DNA from: an uncultured Mediterraneibacter sp.
GTDB lineage: Bacteria > Bacillota > Clostridia > Lachnospirales > Lachnospiraceae
DNA: 64,000 bases
Assembly (NCBI GenBank): GCA_934309345.1
Contig: CAKRDD010000004.1
Coordinates: 62,001-126,000, forward strand
Direction of reading: 5' to 3'
Part shown: piece by piece, positions 35,613-44,328 of the stretch
Layout: each line of letters opens with the position of its first letter
Position numbering within the stretch: position 1 is the first letter of the stretch
The notes under the pieces: model-generated
Database searches by the model: none
Told to the model about the DNA's origin: nothing
What the model saw: the letters and a program-made list of their open reading frames with translations, nothing else
Position numbers and translations under genes: made by a program

Positions 35613-36032
35613 TCAATCAAACATAACCTCTTTTTCTGTTCCACTGATTTCCACGACAATGTACGGAAATGTCGTAATCTCTTTCGTCTCTTCGCTGACT
35701 TCCGGTCCCATCAGACTTGTATGAATATAAATTGTATGCTCTGTTTCATACAGCTCATTTACCTGAATACTGTATCCTGTTGTCGGACATGCACCGTATC
35801 CTTCTGCAAGATACGTCTTTCCCTGATCCGAATAAACAAAATGAAACTCTTTCTTTTTTAACTGACCGAGCACTTCTGTCATCTCCTCCGGAAGATGTTC
35901 CTGATCAATCAGAATATATTCCAGATCTTTTTGTTTTTGCTCTTTCTCAATCCGGGTAATACATCCGCTTATAAGAAAACAGACACACAGTAGAAATACA
36001 GTTAAAATACCCTTTTGTTTTTTATTTTTCAT
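35613..36032 (-). CDS. Lipoprotein with PrcB-like C-terminal domain
   Basis: A 139-residue protein with a lipoprotein signal (lipobox LISGC, Cys at about residue 24). Its C-terminal domain (GYGACPTTGYSIQV...TTFPYIVVEI) fits the protease-complex-subunit PrcB fold. PrcB proteins activate subtilisin-like proteases, but no protease gene is adjacent here. It lies 11 bp upstream of the SipL-like gene and could share its sporulation timing. Confidence 0.82.
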   Translation of the reverse strand: MKNKKQKGILTVFLLCVCFLISGCITRIEKEQKQKDLEYILIDQEHLPEEMTEVLGQLKKKEFHFVYSDQGKTYLAEGYGACPTTGYSIQVNELYETEHTIYIHTSLMGPEVSEETKEITTFPYIVVEISGTEKEVMFD

Positions 36033-36046
36033 TACAATATTCCAGA

Positions 36047-36060
36047 TACTGTAAACAGTA
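36047..36060. promoter_or_regulatory. Short dyad before the PrcB-like gene
   Basis: TACTGT-AA-ACAGTA, 15 bp upstream of the lipoprotein start. It is a possible operator or small hairpin; no function was assigned. Confidence 0.3.
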
Positions 36061-36102
36061 ACGCCATCCGGATTTTTTATTTCCCTTCAATCTATGCATC
36101 TG

Positions 36103-36131
36103 TTGTATTTTTTATGCTGCTACGGTATAAT
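36103..36131 (+). promoter_or_regulatory. Promoter of plsC
   Basis: TTGTAT (36103-36108), 17-bp spacer, TATAAT (36126-36131), about 75 bp before the plsC start. Confidence 0.7.
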
Positions 36132-36205
36132 AAGGCTACATGCGCCAGTAGTTATTTTATATTATGGCGACTCTATTATTCATAAGACAAAAGAAAGGAT
36201 ATTGT

Positions 36206-36946
36206 ATGTTTCGATTTATTTTTGTTGCAATTTTTCTAATTCTTTACCTGATTCTTTCCATTCCTGTTTTCTTCGTGGAATGGCTGATCGGTAAATTCAA
36301 CCCACATGCGCGTGACATCAGTTCTCTGCGTATTGTCCAGTGGGGATTTAAAGTGATTTTGAAGATGACCGGTGTGAAAGTCACTGTGATCGGCGAGGAG
36401 AATGTACCGGATGAACCGGTTCTCTTTATCGGAAACCACCGCAGTTTCTTCGACATTCTGCTCACTTACAGCAGATGCAGGAATCTTACGGGATATGTAG
36501 CAAAAAAAGAGATGGAAAAGATTCCGCTTCTTTCTACCTGGATGCGTTTTCTCTACTGTCTTTTCCTTGACCGCGAGAATCCAAAAGAAGGTTTAAAGAC
36601 AATCCTGCAGGCAATTGATTATGTGAAGAACGGTATCTCCATCTGTATCTTCCCTGAAGGTACAAGAAATAAAGGCGAAGAATTAAGTCTTCTTCCTTTC
36701 AAAGAAGGTGCTTTCAAGATTGCCACTAAGACCGGATGTCCGATCGTACCGATTTCCATGAATAATACTGCTGAGATTTTTGAGAATCATTTTCCAAAGA
36801 TTAAGAAAACACATGTTGTTCTCGAATACGGTACTCCGATCTATCCAAATGAACTGGATAAGGATGTCAAAAAACATATCGGAAGTTATGTAGAGAATAT
36901 TGTTAATGAGACAATTCACAAGAATGCGGAATTGCTTAAGAACTAA
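36206..36946 (+). CDS. plsC: 1-acyl-sn-glycerol-3-phosphate acyltransferase
   Basis: A 246-residue membrane acyltransferase that makes phosphatidic acid from lysophosphatidic acid. It starts with a hydrophobic helix (FVAIFLILYLIL). The catalytic NHRSFFD (HX4D) is near residue 78 and the substrate-binding FPEGTRNKG near 152. The ATG at 36206 has an AAAGGATATT site and follows a sigma-A promoter; a longer frame begins at 36164 but lacks a ribosome site. Confidence 0.94.
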   Translation: MFRFIFVAIFLILYLILSIPVFFVEWLIGKFNPHARDISSLRIVQWGFKVILKMTGVKVTVIGEENVPDEPVLFIGNHRSFFDILLTYSRCRNLTGYVAKKEMEKIPLLSTWMRFLYCLFLDRENPKEGLKTILQAIDYVKNGISICIFPEGTRNKGEELSLLPFKEGAFKIATKTGCPIVPISMNNTAEIFENHFPKIKKTHVVLEYGTPIYPNELDKDVKKHIGSYVENIVNETIHKNAELLKN

Positions 36947-36948
36947 AT

Positions 36949-37003
36949 TTGCATTTTTGCAATTTATCTCATTGAAAATCCCTTATTATTTGCAAAAACG
37001 CAA
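36949..37003. repeat. TTGCA-N4-TGCAA dyad and complementary copy
   Basis: TTGCATTTTTGCAA (36949-36962) and TTGCAAAAACGCAA (36990-37003) are near-complementary and could form one long stem after plsC, with TTTTT following. The same TGCA-N4-TGCA dyad recurs in the 40.3 kb tandem array. It may also act as the plsC terminator. Confidence 0.5.
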
Positions 37004-37112
37004 CCAATCTTTTTCATAAATGAACGATGTCACAATCTATTTCCCGTGCTACAATAAAGTCACTTAAGAGAGCCTGGTAAATATTTGGATGATTGGAAAG
37101 AAGGTGATAACC

Positions 37113-38351
37113 ATGGTTGAAAACAAGAACGGAACTACGGTATCTCCTGGTGAACGCATCCAGCAGTTATGCGATACACATCAGCTGACCCGCAAGGAGC
37201 TTGCGCTGCGTCTTGGCATTGTTCCTTCTCAGATCAGCCGGATTTTAAATGGCGACACCAAATCGATCAACAGTGATCTTTTAATAAAATTAGCACGGGA
37301 ATTCCATGTATCCACCGATTATATTCTTGGACTTCATAATGAACCTCAAGACACCGGATATCTGCCTATGCTGCTTATGAGTACTGCTTTCCGGCCGGGA
37401 GAATGTCTGAATTTCATCCAAAACCTAATAAATCAGGACATGCAGAAAATGGCTTACTGCGAATATTATTATTTCACTGGCGAACATGATAAAGCCGTTG
37501 ATCTTGCAGAATTATATTTGAATCATCCAGATCCCATGCTCCGGCTTTCTGCCTGCCTGATCTATACATTTGCCAATCTTTCTCTCAATAGAATCAACTC
37601 TGCAACCGGAGGGTTGAAAAGTCTGAAAGAGAACTTAGATCAGATCCTGAAAAAGGAAGATAACCGGAAGACTACAGCATTCGCGATTTTTACAACCGTT
37701 GCCGCGCAAACGCTCCTTCATCTTCCTGTCGGAGATGTTCCACCTCTGTCAGACTATCTCTCTGAGCTGCCTGTTGGAATGAGATTGTGGGGAGGTTATA
37801 TCCTGGCTCATAATTCCTATCTTTCCCAGGAATACGAAAAGTCACTTGGGATTGTCCATGCCTGTCTGATGTTAAGCACTGATGTCTATCCGATTGCTAT
37901 GATCTACCTGAATCTTATGGGCGCAATGGATGCGATGAATCTGAGGAAACAGGAGCTTGCCAGACAACATTTTATGAATGCCTGGACTCTCGCCCGTCCT
38001 GACGGACTGATTGAGGGAATTGGTGAACATCACGGTCTGCTGCAAGGATTGATTGAAACCTGCCTGAAAACAGATTATCCAGACGACTATAAACGTATCA
38101 TAAGCATCACCTATCAGTTCAGTTATGGTTGGAGGAGAATCCATAATCCAGCAACACAGGACGACGTTGCCGACAACCTGACAACCACTGAATTTTCAAT
38201 TGCAATGCTCGCCAACAGAGGCTGGACAAACAATGAGATTGCTGATTACATGCATATGAACGTACGGACAGTAAAGCAGCACATGACCAGTATTTTTAAC
38301 AAATTGAGTATTGAAAACCGCGGACAATTAAAATCTTATATGTTGAAATAA
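37113..38351 (+). CDS. Regulator with N-terminal XRE and C-terminal LuxR helix-turn-helix
   Basis: A 412-residue protein with two DNA-binding domains. An XRE/Cro domain at about 10-70 (LALRLGIVPSQISRILNGD) is joined by a helical, TPR-like middle to a LuxR-type helix-turn-helix at about 350-408 (LANRGWTNNEIADYMHMNVR). Two different DNA-binding heads on one chain is an uncommon layout. The ATG at 37113 has GAAGGTGAT upstream. It lies 38 bp upstream of the Ntn-hydrolase gene and probably controls it; the signal sensed is unknown. Confidence 0.9.
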   Translation: MVENKNGTTVSPGERIQQLCDTHQLTRKELALRLGIVPSQISRILNGDTKSINSDLLIKLAREFHVSTDYILGLHNEPQDTGYLPMLLMSTAFRPGECLNFIQNLINQDMQKMAYCEYYYFTGEHDKAVDLAELYLNHPDPMLRLSACLIYTFANLSLNRINSATGGLKSLKENLDQILKKEDNRKTTAFAIFTTVAAQTLLHLPVGDVPPLSDYLSELPVGMRLWGGYILAHNSYLSQEYEKSLGIVHACLMLSTDVYPIAMIYLNLMGAMDAMNLRKQELARQHFMNAWTLARPDGLIEGIGEHHGLLQGLIETCLKTDYPDDYKRIISITYQFSYGWRRIHNPATQDDVADNLTTTEFSIAMLANRGWTNNEIADYMHMNVRTVKQHMTSIFNKLSIENRGQLKSYMLK

Positions 38352-38389
38352 ACATACCCTGGGTATACATCATGAAAGGGGGAACCTCT

Positions 38390-39502
38390 ATGAAAAAATA
38401 TGTAACACGAATCCTTCTTGTTCTTCTTGTATTTCTTCTGCTATGTATCGGAATCTTTACAGGAATTTATTTCACACGTTTTCGCACAATGTCTTCCATC
38501 CAAAAGATAAGTTCTTATGACGATGGCTATAACCTGTATCGAATGGATGTGAAGTATGATTACAACTTAGATGATGTAATCAACTACGAAATCACAGATG
38601 ATCAGAGTATGATCGATGCAATTCTGAAGGAAGCACTCCCGCTTCTTCCAGTCAAGATCAAAGCTCCGAAATTTGGCTGTACTGCATTTACAATGACTGA
38701 TACAGACGGTGATATTCATATGGGGCGTAATTATGATTTTAAAAAAGATACTTCCGCAATGCTCGTATACTGTACACCGAAAAATGGATATAAATCTGTT
38801 GCATTTGCAGCACTTGATAACGTATCTGCCAACATTCCTGATGCAAATGTAAAGAAAAAACTTGCTTCATTAACTTCTCCATTCATCTGCCTCGACGGTA
38901 TGAATGAAAAAGGTGTGTCTATCGCAGTACTGACACTGGACAGTGACCCTGTTCATCAGGATACCGGAAAACCTACGATTTCCACTACTCTTGCAATTCG
39001 TCTTGTACTTGACCGCGCTGCTTCAACAGAAGAAGCTGTTACATTACTAAAGAGTTATGATATGTTTGCATCCTCTGGCAGAGATTATCATTTCTATATC
39101 ACAGATGCCAGCGGAGATGGACGCGTCATTGAGTATGACTGCAACAGTGATACCCGCGAACTTGTAGATACGAAATCAGAAGCAGTTACCAACTTTTTCA
39201 TTCTATATAAAGACAAGGTTGCTCCAAACCAGAGAAATGGTATTTACGGACATGGAAGAGAACGTTACGATGCGGTTCTTAACGTTTTTGAAACAGAAAA
39301 AGAACACACAAACACAACTTCCTGGAATGCATTGAAAGCTGCGTCCCAGGATCCAAATCCAGTCGAAATAACCAGTAATACACAGTGGTCCATCAATTAT
39401 AATAACACTGATCTGACTGCTGAGATTGTCCTTCGACGGAACTGGGATGATGTTGTAACATACGACCTGAATACGAATAAGTTAGAGGTTCAGGATGAAT
39501 AA
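38390..39502 (+). CDS. Membrane-anchored choloylglycine/C45-type Ntn hydrolase
   Basis: A 370-residue linear amide C-N hydrolase. It has a signal-anchor helix near the N-terminus (about 7-28), a linker and then the Ntn core opening with FGCTAFTMTDTDGD...GRNYDF. Cys97 aligns with the N-terminal nucleophile of bile-salt hydrolases and penicillin V acylases (CTAxxxxxxDGxxxxGRNxD). Because that Cys is internal, activation would need autocleavage of about 96 residues. Substrates could be bile salts, N-acyl amino acids or peptides; none can be chosen. It follows the XRE/LuxR gene by 38 bp with an AGGGGG site. Confidence 0.88.
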   Translation: MKKYVTRILLVLLVFLLLCIGIFTGIYFTRFRTMSSIQKISSYDDGYNLYRMDVKYDYNLDDVINYEITDDQSMIDAILKEALPLLPVKIKAPKFGCTAFTMTDTDGDIHMGRNYDFKKDTSAMLVYCTPKNGYKSVAFAALDNVSANIPDANVKKKLASLTSPFICLDGMNEKGVSIAVLTLDSDPVHQDTGKPTISTTLAIRLVLDRAASTEEAVTLLKSYDMFASSGRDYHFYITDASGDGRVIEYDCNSDTRELVDTKSEAVTNFFILYKDKVAPNQRNGIYGHGRERYDAVLNVFETEKEHTNTTSWNALKAASQDPNPVEITSNTQWSINYNNTDLTAEIVLRRNWDDVVTYDLNTNKLEVQDE

Positions 39503-39561
39503 ACAGATAAATTTTCTGGAAAATCGTTACAATTAAGTTACTTAAGATCGATTTTTACACG

Positions 39562-39605
39562 AAAAAGGGAATGGACTGAAAAACTTCAACCCATTCCCTT
39601 TTTCT
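39562..39605. terminator. Bidirectional terminator between the Ntn-hydrolase gene and luxS
   Basis: AAAGGGAATGG pairs perfectly with CCATTCCCTTT over a 16-base loop, with T-runs on both sides. Confidence 0.85.
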
Positions 39606-39668
39606 TCTCATTTCAAGAGATCTAATTAAAAATTTATTTCTGATAAAGAACTTCTATTCCACTTCGTT

Positions 39669-40136
39669 CTATTCCGGATATACAAGATGACGGTCATTCA
39701 CCAGTGCATCTTTGTATTTCTTAATATAATACTTCGCCATATCAAGGTTCTGTTCCTGATAGTTACCACACTGCTCCGGTGCAGCCCCCGGAATCTCTCC
39801 CTCGAATCCGATGATGAAATCACACATCTCAAGAACCAGATCTAGTACATCCTCTGAATCCAGATTTCCGAACATTACAAGATAACATCCTGTTCTGCAG
39901 CCCATTGGTCCAAAGTAGATCACGTCATCCTTCTTCTCACTGTTACGAAGATAAGTTGCTGCCAGATGCTCAATTGTATGAAGTGCCGGAGTATCCACAA
40001 CCGGCTCTCTGTTCGGTGCTGTGATTCTTAAATCAAAAGTCGTTGTGACACAGTCCCCCTTCGCATCTCTTCTTGAGACATATAATCCCGGCATCAGATC
40101 CAGGTGGTTGATTGTAAAGCTTGCAATTCTATCCAT
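39669..40136 (-). CDS. luxS: S-ribosylhomocysteine lyase LuxS
   Basis: Cleaves S-ribosylhomocysteine to homocysteine and the autoinducer-2 precursor DPD. The metal-binding HTIEH (H53, H57), the catalytic Cys84 in GPMGCRTGCYL and the third metal ligand C123 are all present. Length of 155 residues is typical. It is monocistronic with AAAGGAG upstream and an extended -10 promoter at 40173-40181. A tandem repeat array begins about 110 bp upstream of the start. Confidence 0.97.
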   Translation of the reverse strand: MDRIASFTINHLDLMPGLYVSRRDAKGDCVTTTFDLRITAPNREPVVDTPALHTIEHLAATYLRNSEKKDDVIYFGPMGCRTGCYLVMFGNLDSEDVLDLVLEMCDFIIGFEGEIPGAAPEQCGNYQEQNLDMAKYYIKKYKDALVNDRHLVYPE

Positions 40137-40172
40137 GGTAAATTCTCCTTTTTCAACTTTTCATTTTTAACC

Positions 40173-40181
40173 AGTATAACA
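40173..40181 (-). promoter_or_regulatory. Extended -10 promoter of luxS
   Basis: TGTTATACT on the reverse strand is an extended -10 (TGnTATACT) with no well-placed -35. It lies about 40 bp before the luxS start. Confidence 0.5.
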
Positions 40182-40245
40182 CAGATTAACGGTGACAACT
40201 AGACTAAACGAATGCTCAACCGCAAAATGAATCAAATGAAAATGA

Positions 40246-40602
40246 GAGAATTCAATGATTTTTGGGAATGCTGTTATCCGGATATTACAAAACTGCGGAG
40301 CAAGTCAATGAATTCTGGGGATGCGTTACCCTAATATTGCAAAAACGCGAAGCAAGTCAATGAATTTTGGGGATGCGTTACCTGGATATTGCAAAAATGC
40401 AAAGCAAGTCAATGAATTCCGCAGGAACCGTTACCTGAAAACTGCAAAAATGCAAAGCAAGTCAATGAATTCCGCAGGAACCGTTACCCGAAAACTGCAA
40501 AAGTGCAAAACAGGTCAACGAATGTATCAGTAACTGTTACCCAAAAATCAAGAAAACGCAAAGCAAGTCAATAAAAATAGGGACTGACGTTACCTAAAAA
40601 TT
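40246..40602. repeat. Tandem array of about seven 52-54 bp units upstream of luxS
   Basis: Units start at 40246 (degenerate), 40300, 40352, 40404, 40457, 40510 and 40563 (partial), with spacing 54, 52, 52, 53, 53, 53. Shared cores are GCAAGTCAATGAATT, a CGTTACC block and TGCA-N4-TGCA. The two central units (40404, 40457) are nearly identical and the ends are diverged. The rest of the 580-bp gap (40137-40717) shows no gene. Unit length is not a multiple of three, so this is not a repeated peptide. Confidence 0.88.
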
Positions 40603-40717
40603 GGTATTAAACGACAATCCCTTTGTTTGTGTACTCATGGTACTATATCCTTTTTAGCATCTCCATTCTAGCACATGTCAATAGCTAAAACAAATATATG
40701 ATGAACAAACTTACTGC

Positions 40718-41710
40718 TTAATCCAGTGACAGCTCATCAATCTTGCGCAGTTCCTCTTCTGTAAATTCTGTATTCTGTATTGCCTTGATATTATCCAATA
40801 CCTGTTCTGGTTTTGATGCGCCTACAAGAACGCTTGTTACAATACCATCTTTCAAAATCCAGCTCAATGCCATCTCTGCCAATGTCTGACCTCTTCCAGC
40901 TGCCAGTCCGTTTAACTCTCTAATCTTTACAAGTTTCTCCTCTGTCAAAGCAGATTTCTTCAGGAAACGACCGTCCGTCATAATTCTGCTGTCTTCCGGG
41001 ATTCCTTTCAGATAACGGTCAGTAAGAAGTCCCTGCGCCAGCGGACTAAATGCAATAATTCCTTTCTCCAGCTTCTTCGCAGTGTCTTTCAATCCATTTT
41101 TCTCAATTGTTCTGTCAAAGATAGAATATCTGTTCTGATTGATCACAAATGGACACTTCAAGTCTCTTAAGATTGCTTCTGCCTTTTCCAGGGTTGGACC
41201 GTCATAATTTGAAAGCCCCACATAAAGTGCTTTTCCTGACTGCACTGCACTTGCAAGTGCTCCCATCGTCTCTTCCAACGGAGTCTCCGGATCCATCCGG
41301 TGATGGTAGAAAATGTCCACATAATCCAGCCCCATACGCTTCAGGCTCTGATCCAGACTGGAAAGAAGATATTTTCTGCTTCCCCAGTTTCCATAAGGGC
41401 CTTCCCACATATCAAAACCGGCCTTTGTGCTGATCAGAAGCTCATCTCTGTACACGCCAAGTTCTTCTTTCAGAATCTTACCAAAATTCTTCTCCGCACT
41501 TCCATAAGCCGGTCCGTAATTATTTGCCAAATCAAAGTGTACGATTCCATTATCAAATGCTGTGAAAAGGATTTCCTTCATATTCTCATAAACACCAGTA
41601 TCTCCAAAGTTGTGCCACAATCCAAGTGAAATTGCCGGGAGCTTTAATCCGCTCTTTCCGCAACGTACATAAGCCATTTTCTCATATCTGTCATTTGCTG
41701 CCTGATACAT
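40718..41710 (-). CDS. Aldo/keto reductase, YghZ/Gpr type
   Basis: A 330-residue NADPH-dependent AKR. The GSRKYLLSSLDQSLKRMGL, DIFYHHRMDP and FSPLAQGLLTDRYL blocks and the FDLANNYGP catalytic Asp-Tyr region place it with YghZ/GprA (L-glyceraldehyde-3-phosphate reductase, AKR14). It may detoxify methylglyoxal-type aldehydes. A GAGGAAG site precedes the ATG at 41710. It is separated from the upstream GABA operon by a strong terminator. Confidence 0.93.
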   Translation of the reverse strand: MYQAANDRYEKMAYVRCGKSGLKLPAISLGLWHNFGDTGVYENMKEILFTAFDNGIVHFDLANNYGPAYGSAEKNFGKILKEELGVYRDELLISTKAGFDMWEGPYGNWGSRKYLLSSLDQSLKRMGLDYVDIFYHHRMDPETPLEETMGALASAVQSGKALYVGLSNYDGPTLEKAEAILRDLKCPFVINQNRYSIFDRTIEKNGLKDTAKKLEKGIIAFSPLAQGLLTDRYLKGIPEDSRIMTDGRFLKKSALTEEKLVKIRELNGLAAGRGQTLAEMALSWILKDGIVTSVLVGASKPEQVLDNIKAIQNTEFTEEELRKIDELSLD

Positions 41711-41731
41711 GTTTCTCTTCCTCTCTTTCGT

Positions 41732-41780
41732 AAAAACAGGTGGTAGAATAGTTCTGTGTCTATTCTACCACCTGTTTTTT
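41732..41780 (-). terminator. Terminator of the GABA operon
   Basis: An 18-bp perfect stem (AAACAGGTGGTAGAATAG and its complement) with T-runs on both strands, 18 bp past the 4-hydroxybutyrate dehydrogenase stop. Confidence 0.93.
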
Positions 41781-41797
41781 ATATTTGAAACAAGTTT

Positions 41798-42919
41798 TTA
41801 ATAAGCCGCCCGGTAAACTTCCAGCACCTGTTCTTCCGTCAGTTCCACATAATTGTTCTTCAAAAGTCTCTGCTGTGTCTGGATCACATCTCTTGCAAAT
41901 ATCGGCAGATCACTTTCTTTTACGCCAAATTCACGAAGTGGTTCTTTCTTTAATATCTGATCCATCAGTTTGTACAGCGTTTCTAATGCATTTTTCGGTT
42001 TCACTTCCAACGCCTCTGCAATCACAGCCTCCAGCTCATTAATCTTGCCTTCTGGCTGGATCTCTTTGTACTTTTTCATTACATCTTTAAACATCAGTTG
42101 GTTCGACTGTCCATGCGGAATATGATAGACGGATCCAAGCGGATAAGCGCATGCATGCACAGCTGCACATCCACCATATCCAAATCCGATCCCGGCCCAG
42201 TTCGATGCTTTCAAAAAGTCTGCAGCATATGCTTTCCATGCATCTCCTCCACCTGCTTCCACCGCTTTCTTCCACGAGATCAGAATCAGCTTTAACGCTT
42301 CTTTGGAAAAAAGCTGTGAAGTGCTGCATGCATTTGGACTTAAGAAAGACTCTGCACTATGTACCATTGCATCAATCGATGAAGTTGCAAAAATCTTGTA
42401 CGGAAGTGAATCCAGCATATTCGTGATCAATATTGCTTTATCTGCAAGCATTGCATCAGATGCCAAGCCCATCTTCACACCTTTACTTATACGATTGATA
42501 ACTGAGATATTTGTAACTTCACTTCCGGTTCCGCAAGTGGTTGGAATGATTACAAGCGGATGAAATGACTGCAATCCGGCAACCTTATCATATAAATCAT
42601 CTACCTTATCTTCCGGTCCTGCAACTGCAACAGCCTTGGCAATATCAATCACTGTACCTCCACCAATGGCAATAATACGTCCATAACTCTTTCCACGAAG
42701 TTCATCCAGTATTGCATCAACCATGATATCTGTCGGCTCGCCTTTTCCGTATTTTTCACGGAATAAAGTCTGCACTCCAAGTTGTAATGGTTCTATATAT
42801 TTCTGATAAGTATGCTCTCCGCAGAGGACAAGATCATCTGCCCCTAACTCAGCTTCCTTTGCATACTGCTCAAATGTCGTATATTCTTCTATCTCTGTCT
42901 TAATTGAAAATCCTTTCAT
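41798..42919 (-). CDS. 4-Hydroxybutyrate dehydrogenase (iron-dependent)
   Basis: A 373-residue iron-type alcohol dehydrogenase very like Clostridium kluyveri 4HbD, which reduces succinate semialdehyde to 4-hydroxybutyrate with NADH. Shared blocks are FREKYGKGEPTD, IAIGGGTVIDIAK (nucleotide site), IIPTTCGTGSEVTN and YHIPHGQSN (metal histidines). It is the last gene of the operon, directly after GABA aminotransferase, which supplies the semialdehyde. That context makes the assignment firmer than the fold alone. Confidence 0.92.
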   Translation of the reverse strand: MKGFSIKTEIEEYTTFEQYAKEAELGADDLVLCGEHTYQKYIEPLQLGVQTLFREKYGKGEPTDIMVDAILDELRGKSYGRIIAIGGGTVIDIAKAVAVAGPEDKVDDLYDKVAGLQSFHPLVIIPTTCGTGSEVTNISVINRISKGVKMGLASDAMLADKAILITNMLDSLPYKIFATSSIDAMVHSAESFLSPNACSTSQLFSKEALKLILISWKKAVEAGGGDAWKAYAADFLKASNWAGIGFGYGGCAAVHACAYPLGSVYHIPHGQSNQLMFKDVMKKYKEIQPEGKINELEAVIAEALEVKPKNALETLYKLMDQILKKEPLREFGVKESDLPIFARDVIQTQQRLLKNNYVELTEEQVLEVYRAAY

Positions 42920-42930
42920 CCTTTTCTCCT

Positions 42931-44304
42931 CTAATCCTCTAACGCCTCCACAAGTGCTGCCTCAAAGATTTCAAGTCCTTTCTCCATCTGCTCATCCGTC
43001 ATAGTAAGTGGTGCAAGGAAACGAACGGTATTGCTTGCGGTTCCGCAACTCTCCAGAAGAAGTCCTTTCTGAAGTGCATTCTGGACTAATTTCGCTGTAA
43101 ATGCTGTCGCAGGTTCTTTCGACTCTCTGTCTGTAACAAACTCAATACCGATCATAGCACCAAGTCCTCTGACATCACCGATCACCGGATATTTCTCCTG
43201 CAGTTCTTTATAACGTTTGATCACAACCTCGCCGATATGTCTTGCCTTTCCTGCATAGTCATCACGCTTCATCACATCCATGACTGCCAGTGCCGAAGCA
43301 CATGCGACCGGATTTCCACAGAAGGTTCCTCCAATCGTGCCTGCCGGTGCTGCATCCATAACTTCTGCTCTTGCCGTGATTGCTGAAATTGGAAGTCCTG
43401 CTCCGAGGGATTTCGCTGTTGTAATAATATCCGGTGCTGCGCCTTCCTCTGCCCAGTACTCGGATGCAAAATATTTTCCAGTTCTGCAGTTTCCGCACTG
43501 TACTTCATCAGCTACCATCAGAATTCCATTGTCATCGCAGATCTTGCGGACTGCCTTTACCCACTCGATCGGTGCCGGAATGAATCCGCCTTCACCCTGA
43601 AATGGCTCTACGATCATACATGCGATCTCGGATGCAGGTGCTCCCTCATCGAAGATACGGTTCAGCTCATCAATATAATACTGAACTGCTTCTTCCTCTG
43701 TATATCCCTTCGGTGCACGGTAAAGATACGGATAAGGTGCGCGATAAATGCCTGCTGGGAATGGACCCATTCCTACAGCATACACCTTCTTGGCTGTCAG
43801 CGCCATTGTAAGATTGGTTCTTCCATGAAATGCTCCTGTGAAACAGATCACTCCACATCTCTTTGTAAATGCCTTCGCAATCTTGATCGCATTCTCGTCG
43901 CACTCTGCCCCAGAGTTTGCAAAATATGTTTTCTTCACATCGCCTTTACATGACATGATTTCATTTAATCTCTCAGCTAATGTAACATATCCGTCATGTA
44001 CATAGACATTAAAAATCGTATGGAAATATTTCTCTGCCTGTTCTTTGACTGCTTCAATTACCTCCGGATTAGAATATCCGATATTCAAAACTCCAACGCC
44101 GCCAACCCAGTCAAGAAACTTATTTCCATCCAGATCTTCGAACATTGCACCTGCTCCCTGTTTAATACAGATCGGATATGTCTTTCCGCAAAGTGCCTGT
44201 GGAATCGCCGCATCTCTTCTGTCTAGAAGCTCCTTTGATTTTGGTCCCGGTACCTGTGCTGTAATAATCTCTGGTAATGCTTTTGCTAATTCTGCTGTTG
44301 TCAT
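42931..44304 (-). CDS. gabT: 4-Aminobutyrate aminotransferase
   Basis: A 457-residue class III PLP aminotransferase that moves the amino group of GABA to 2-oxoglutarate, giving succinate semialdehyde. The PLP lysine lies in TTAKSLGAGLP, near residue 296. Other blocks are FANSGAECDENAIKIAK, FTGAFHGRTN, EPFQGEGGF and ADEVQCGNCRTG. It lies between the XRE-cupin regulator and 4-hydroxybutyrate dehydrogenase, with 11-24 bp gaps. A 2-aminoadipate or 5-aminovalerate preference cannot be excluded, but the dehydrogenase next door favours GABA. Confidence 0.92.
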   Translation of the reverse strand: MTTAELAKALPEIITAQVPGPKSKELLDRRDAAIPQALCGKTYPICIKQGAGAMFEDLDGNKFLDWVGGVGVLNIGYSNPEVIEAVKEQAEKYFHTIFNVYVHDGYVTLAERLNEIMSCKGDVKKTYFANSGAECDENAIKIAKAFTKRCGVICFTGAFHGRTNLTMALTAKKVYAVGMGPFPAGIYRAPYPYLYRAPKGYTEEEAVQYYIDELNRIFDEGAPASEIACMIVEPFQGEGGFIPAPIEWVKAVRKICDDNGILMVADEVQCGNCRTGKYFASEYWAEEGAAPDIITTAKSLGAGLPISAITARAEVMDAAPAGTIGGTFCGNPVACASALAVMDVMKRDDYAGKARHIGEVVIKRYKELQEKYPVIGDVRGLGAMIGIEFVTDRESKEPATAFTAKLVQNALQKGLLLESCGTASNTVRFLAPLTMTDEQMEKGLEIFEAALVEALED

Positions 44305-44328
44305 AATGAATCCCTCCTGAAGCTCTTT

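Noticed and set aside
40321..40533. 70-codon forward reading frame in the tandem array
   Set aside because: Unit length is not a multiple of three, so the frame shifts between units; no ribosome site is present.
40246..40602. CRISPR array
   Set aside because: The whole 52-54 bp unit is repeated; there are no unique spacers between short constant repeats, and no cas genes are nearby.
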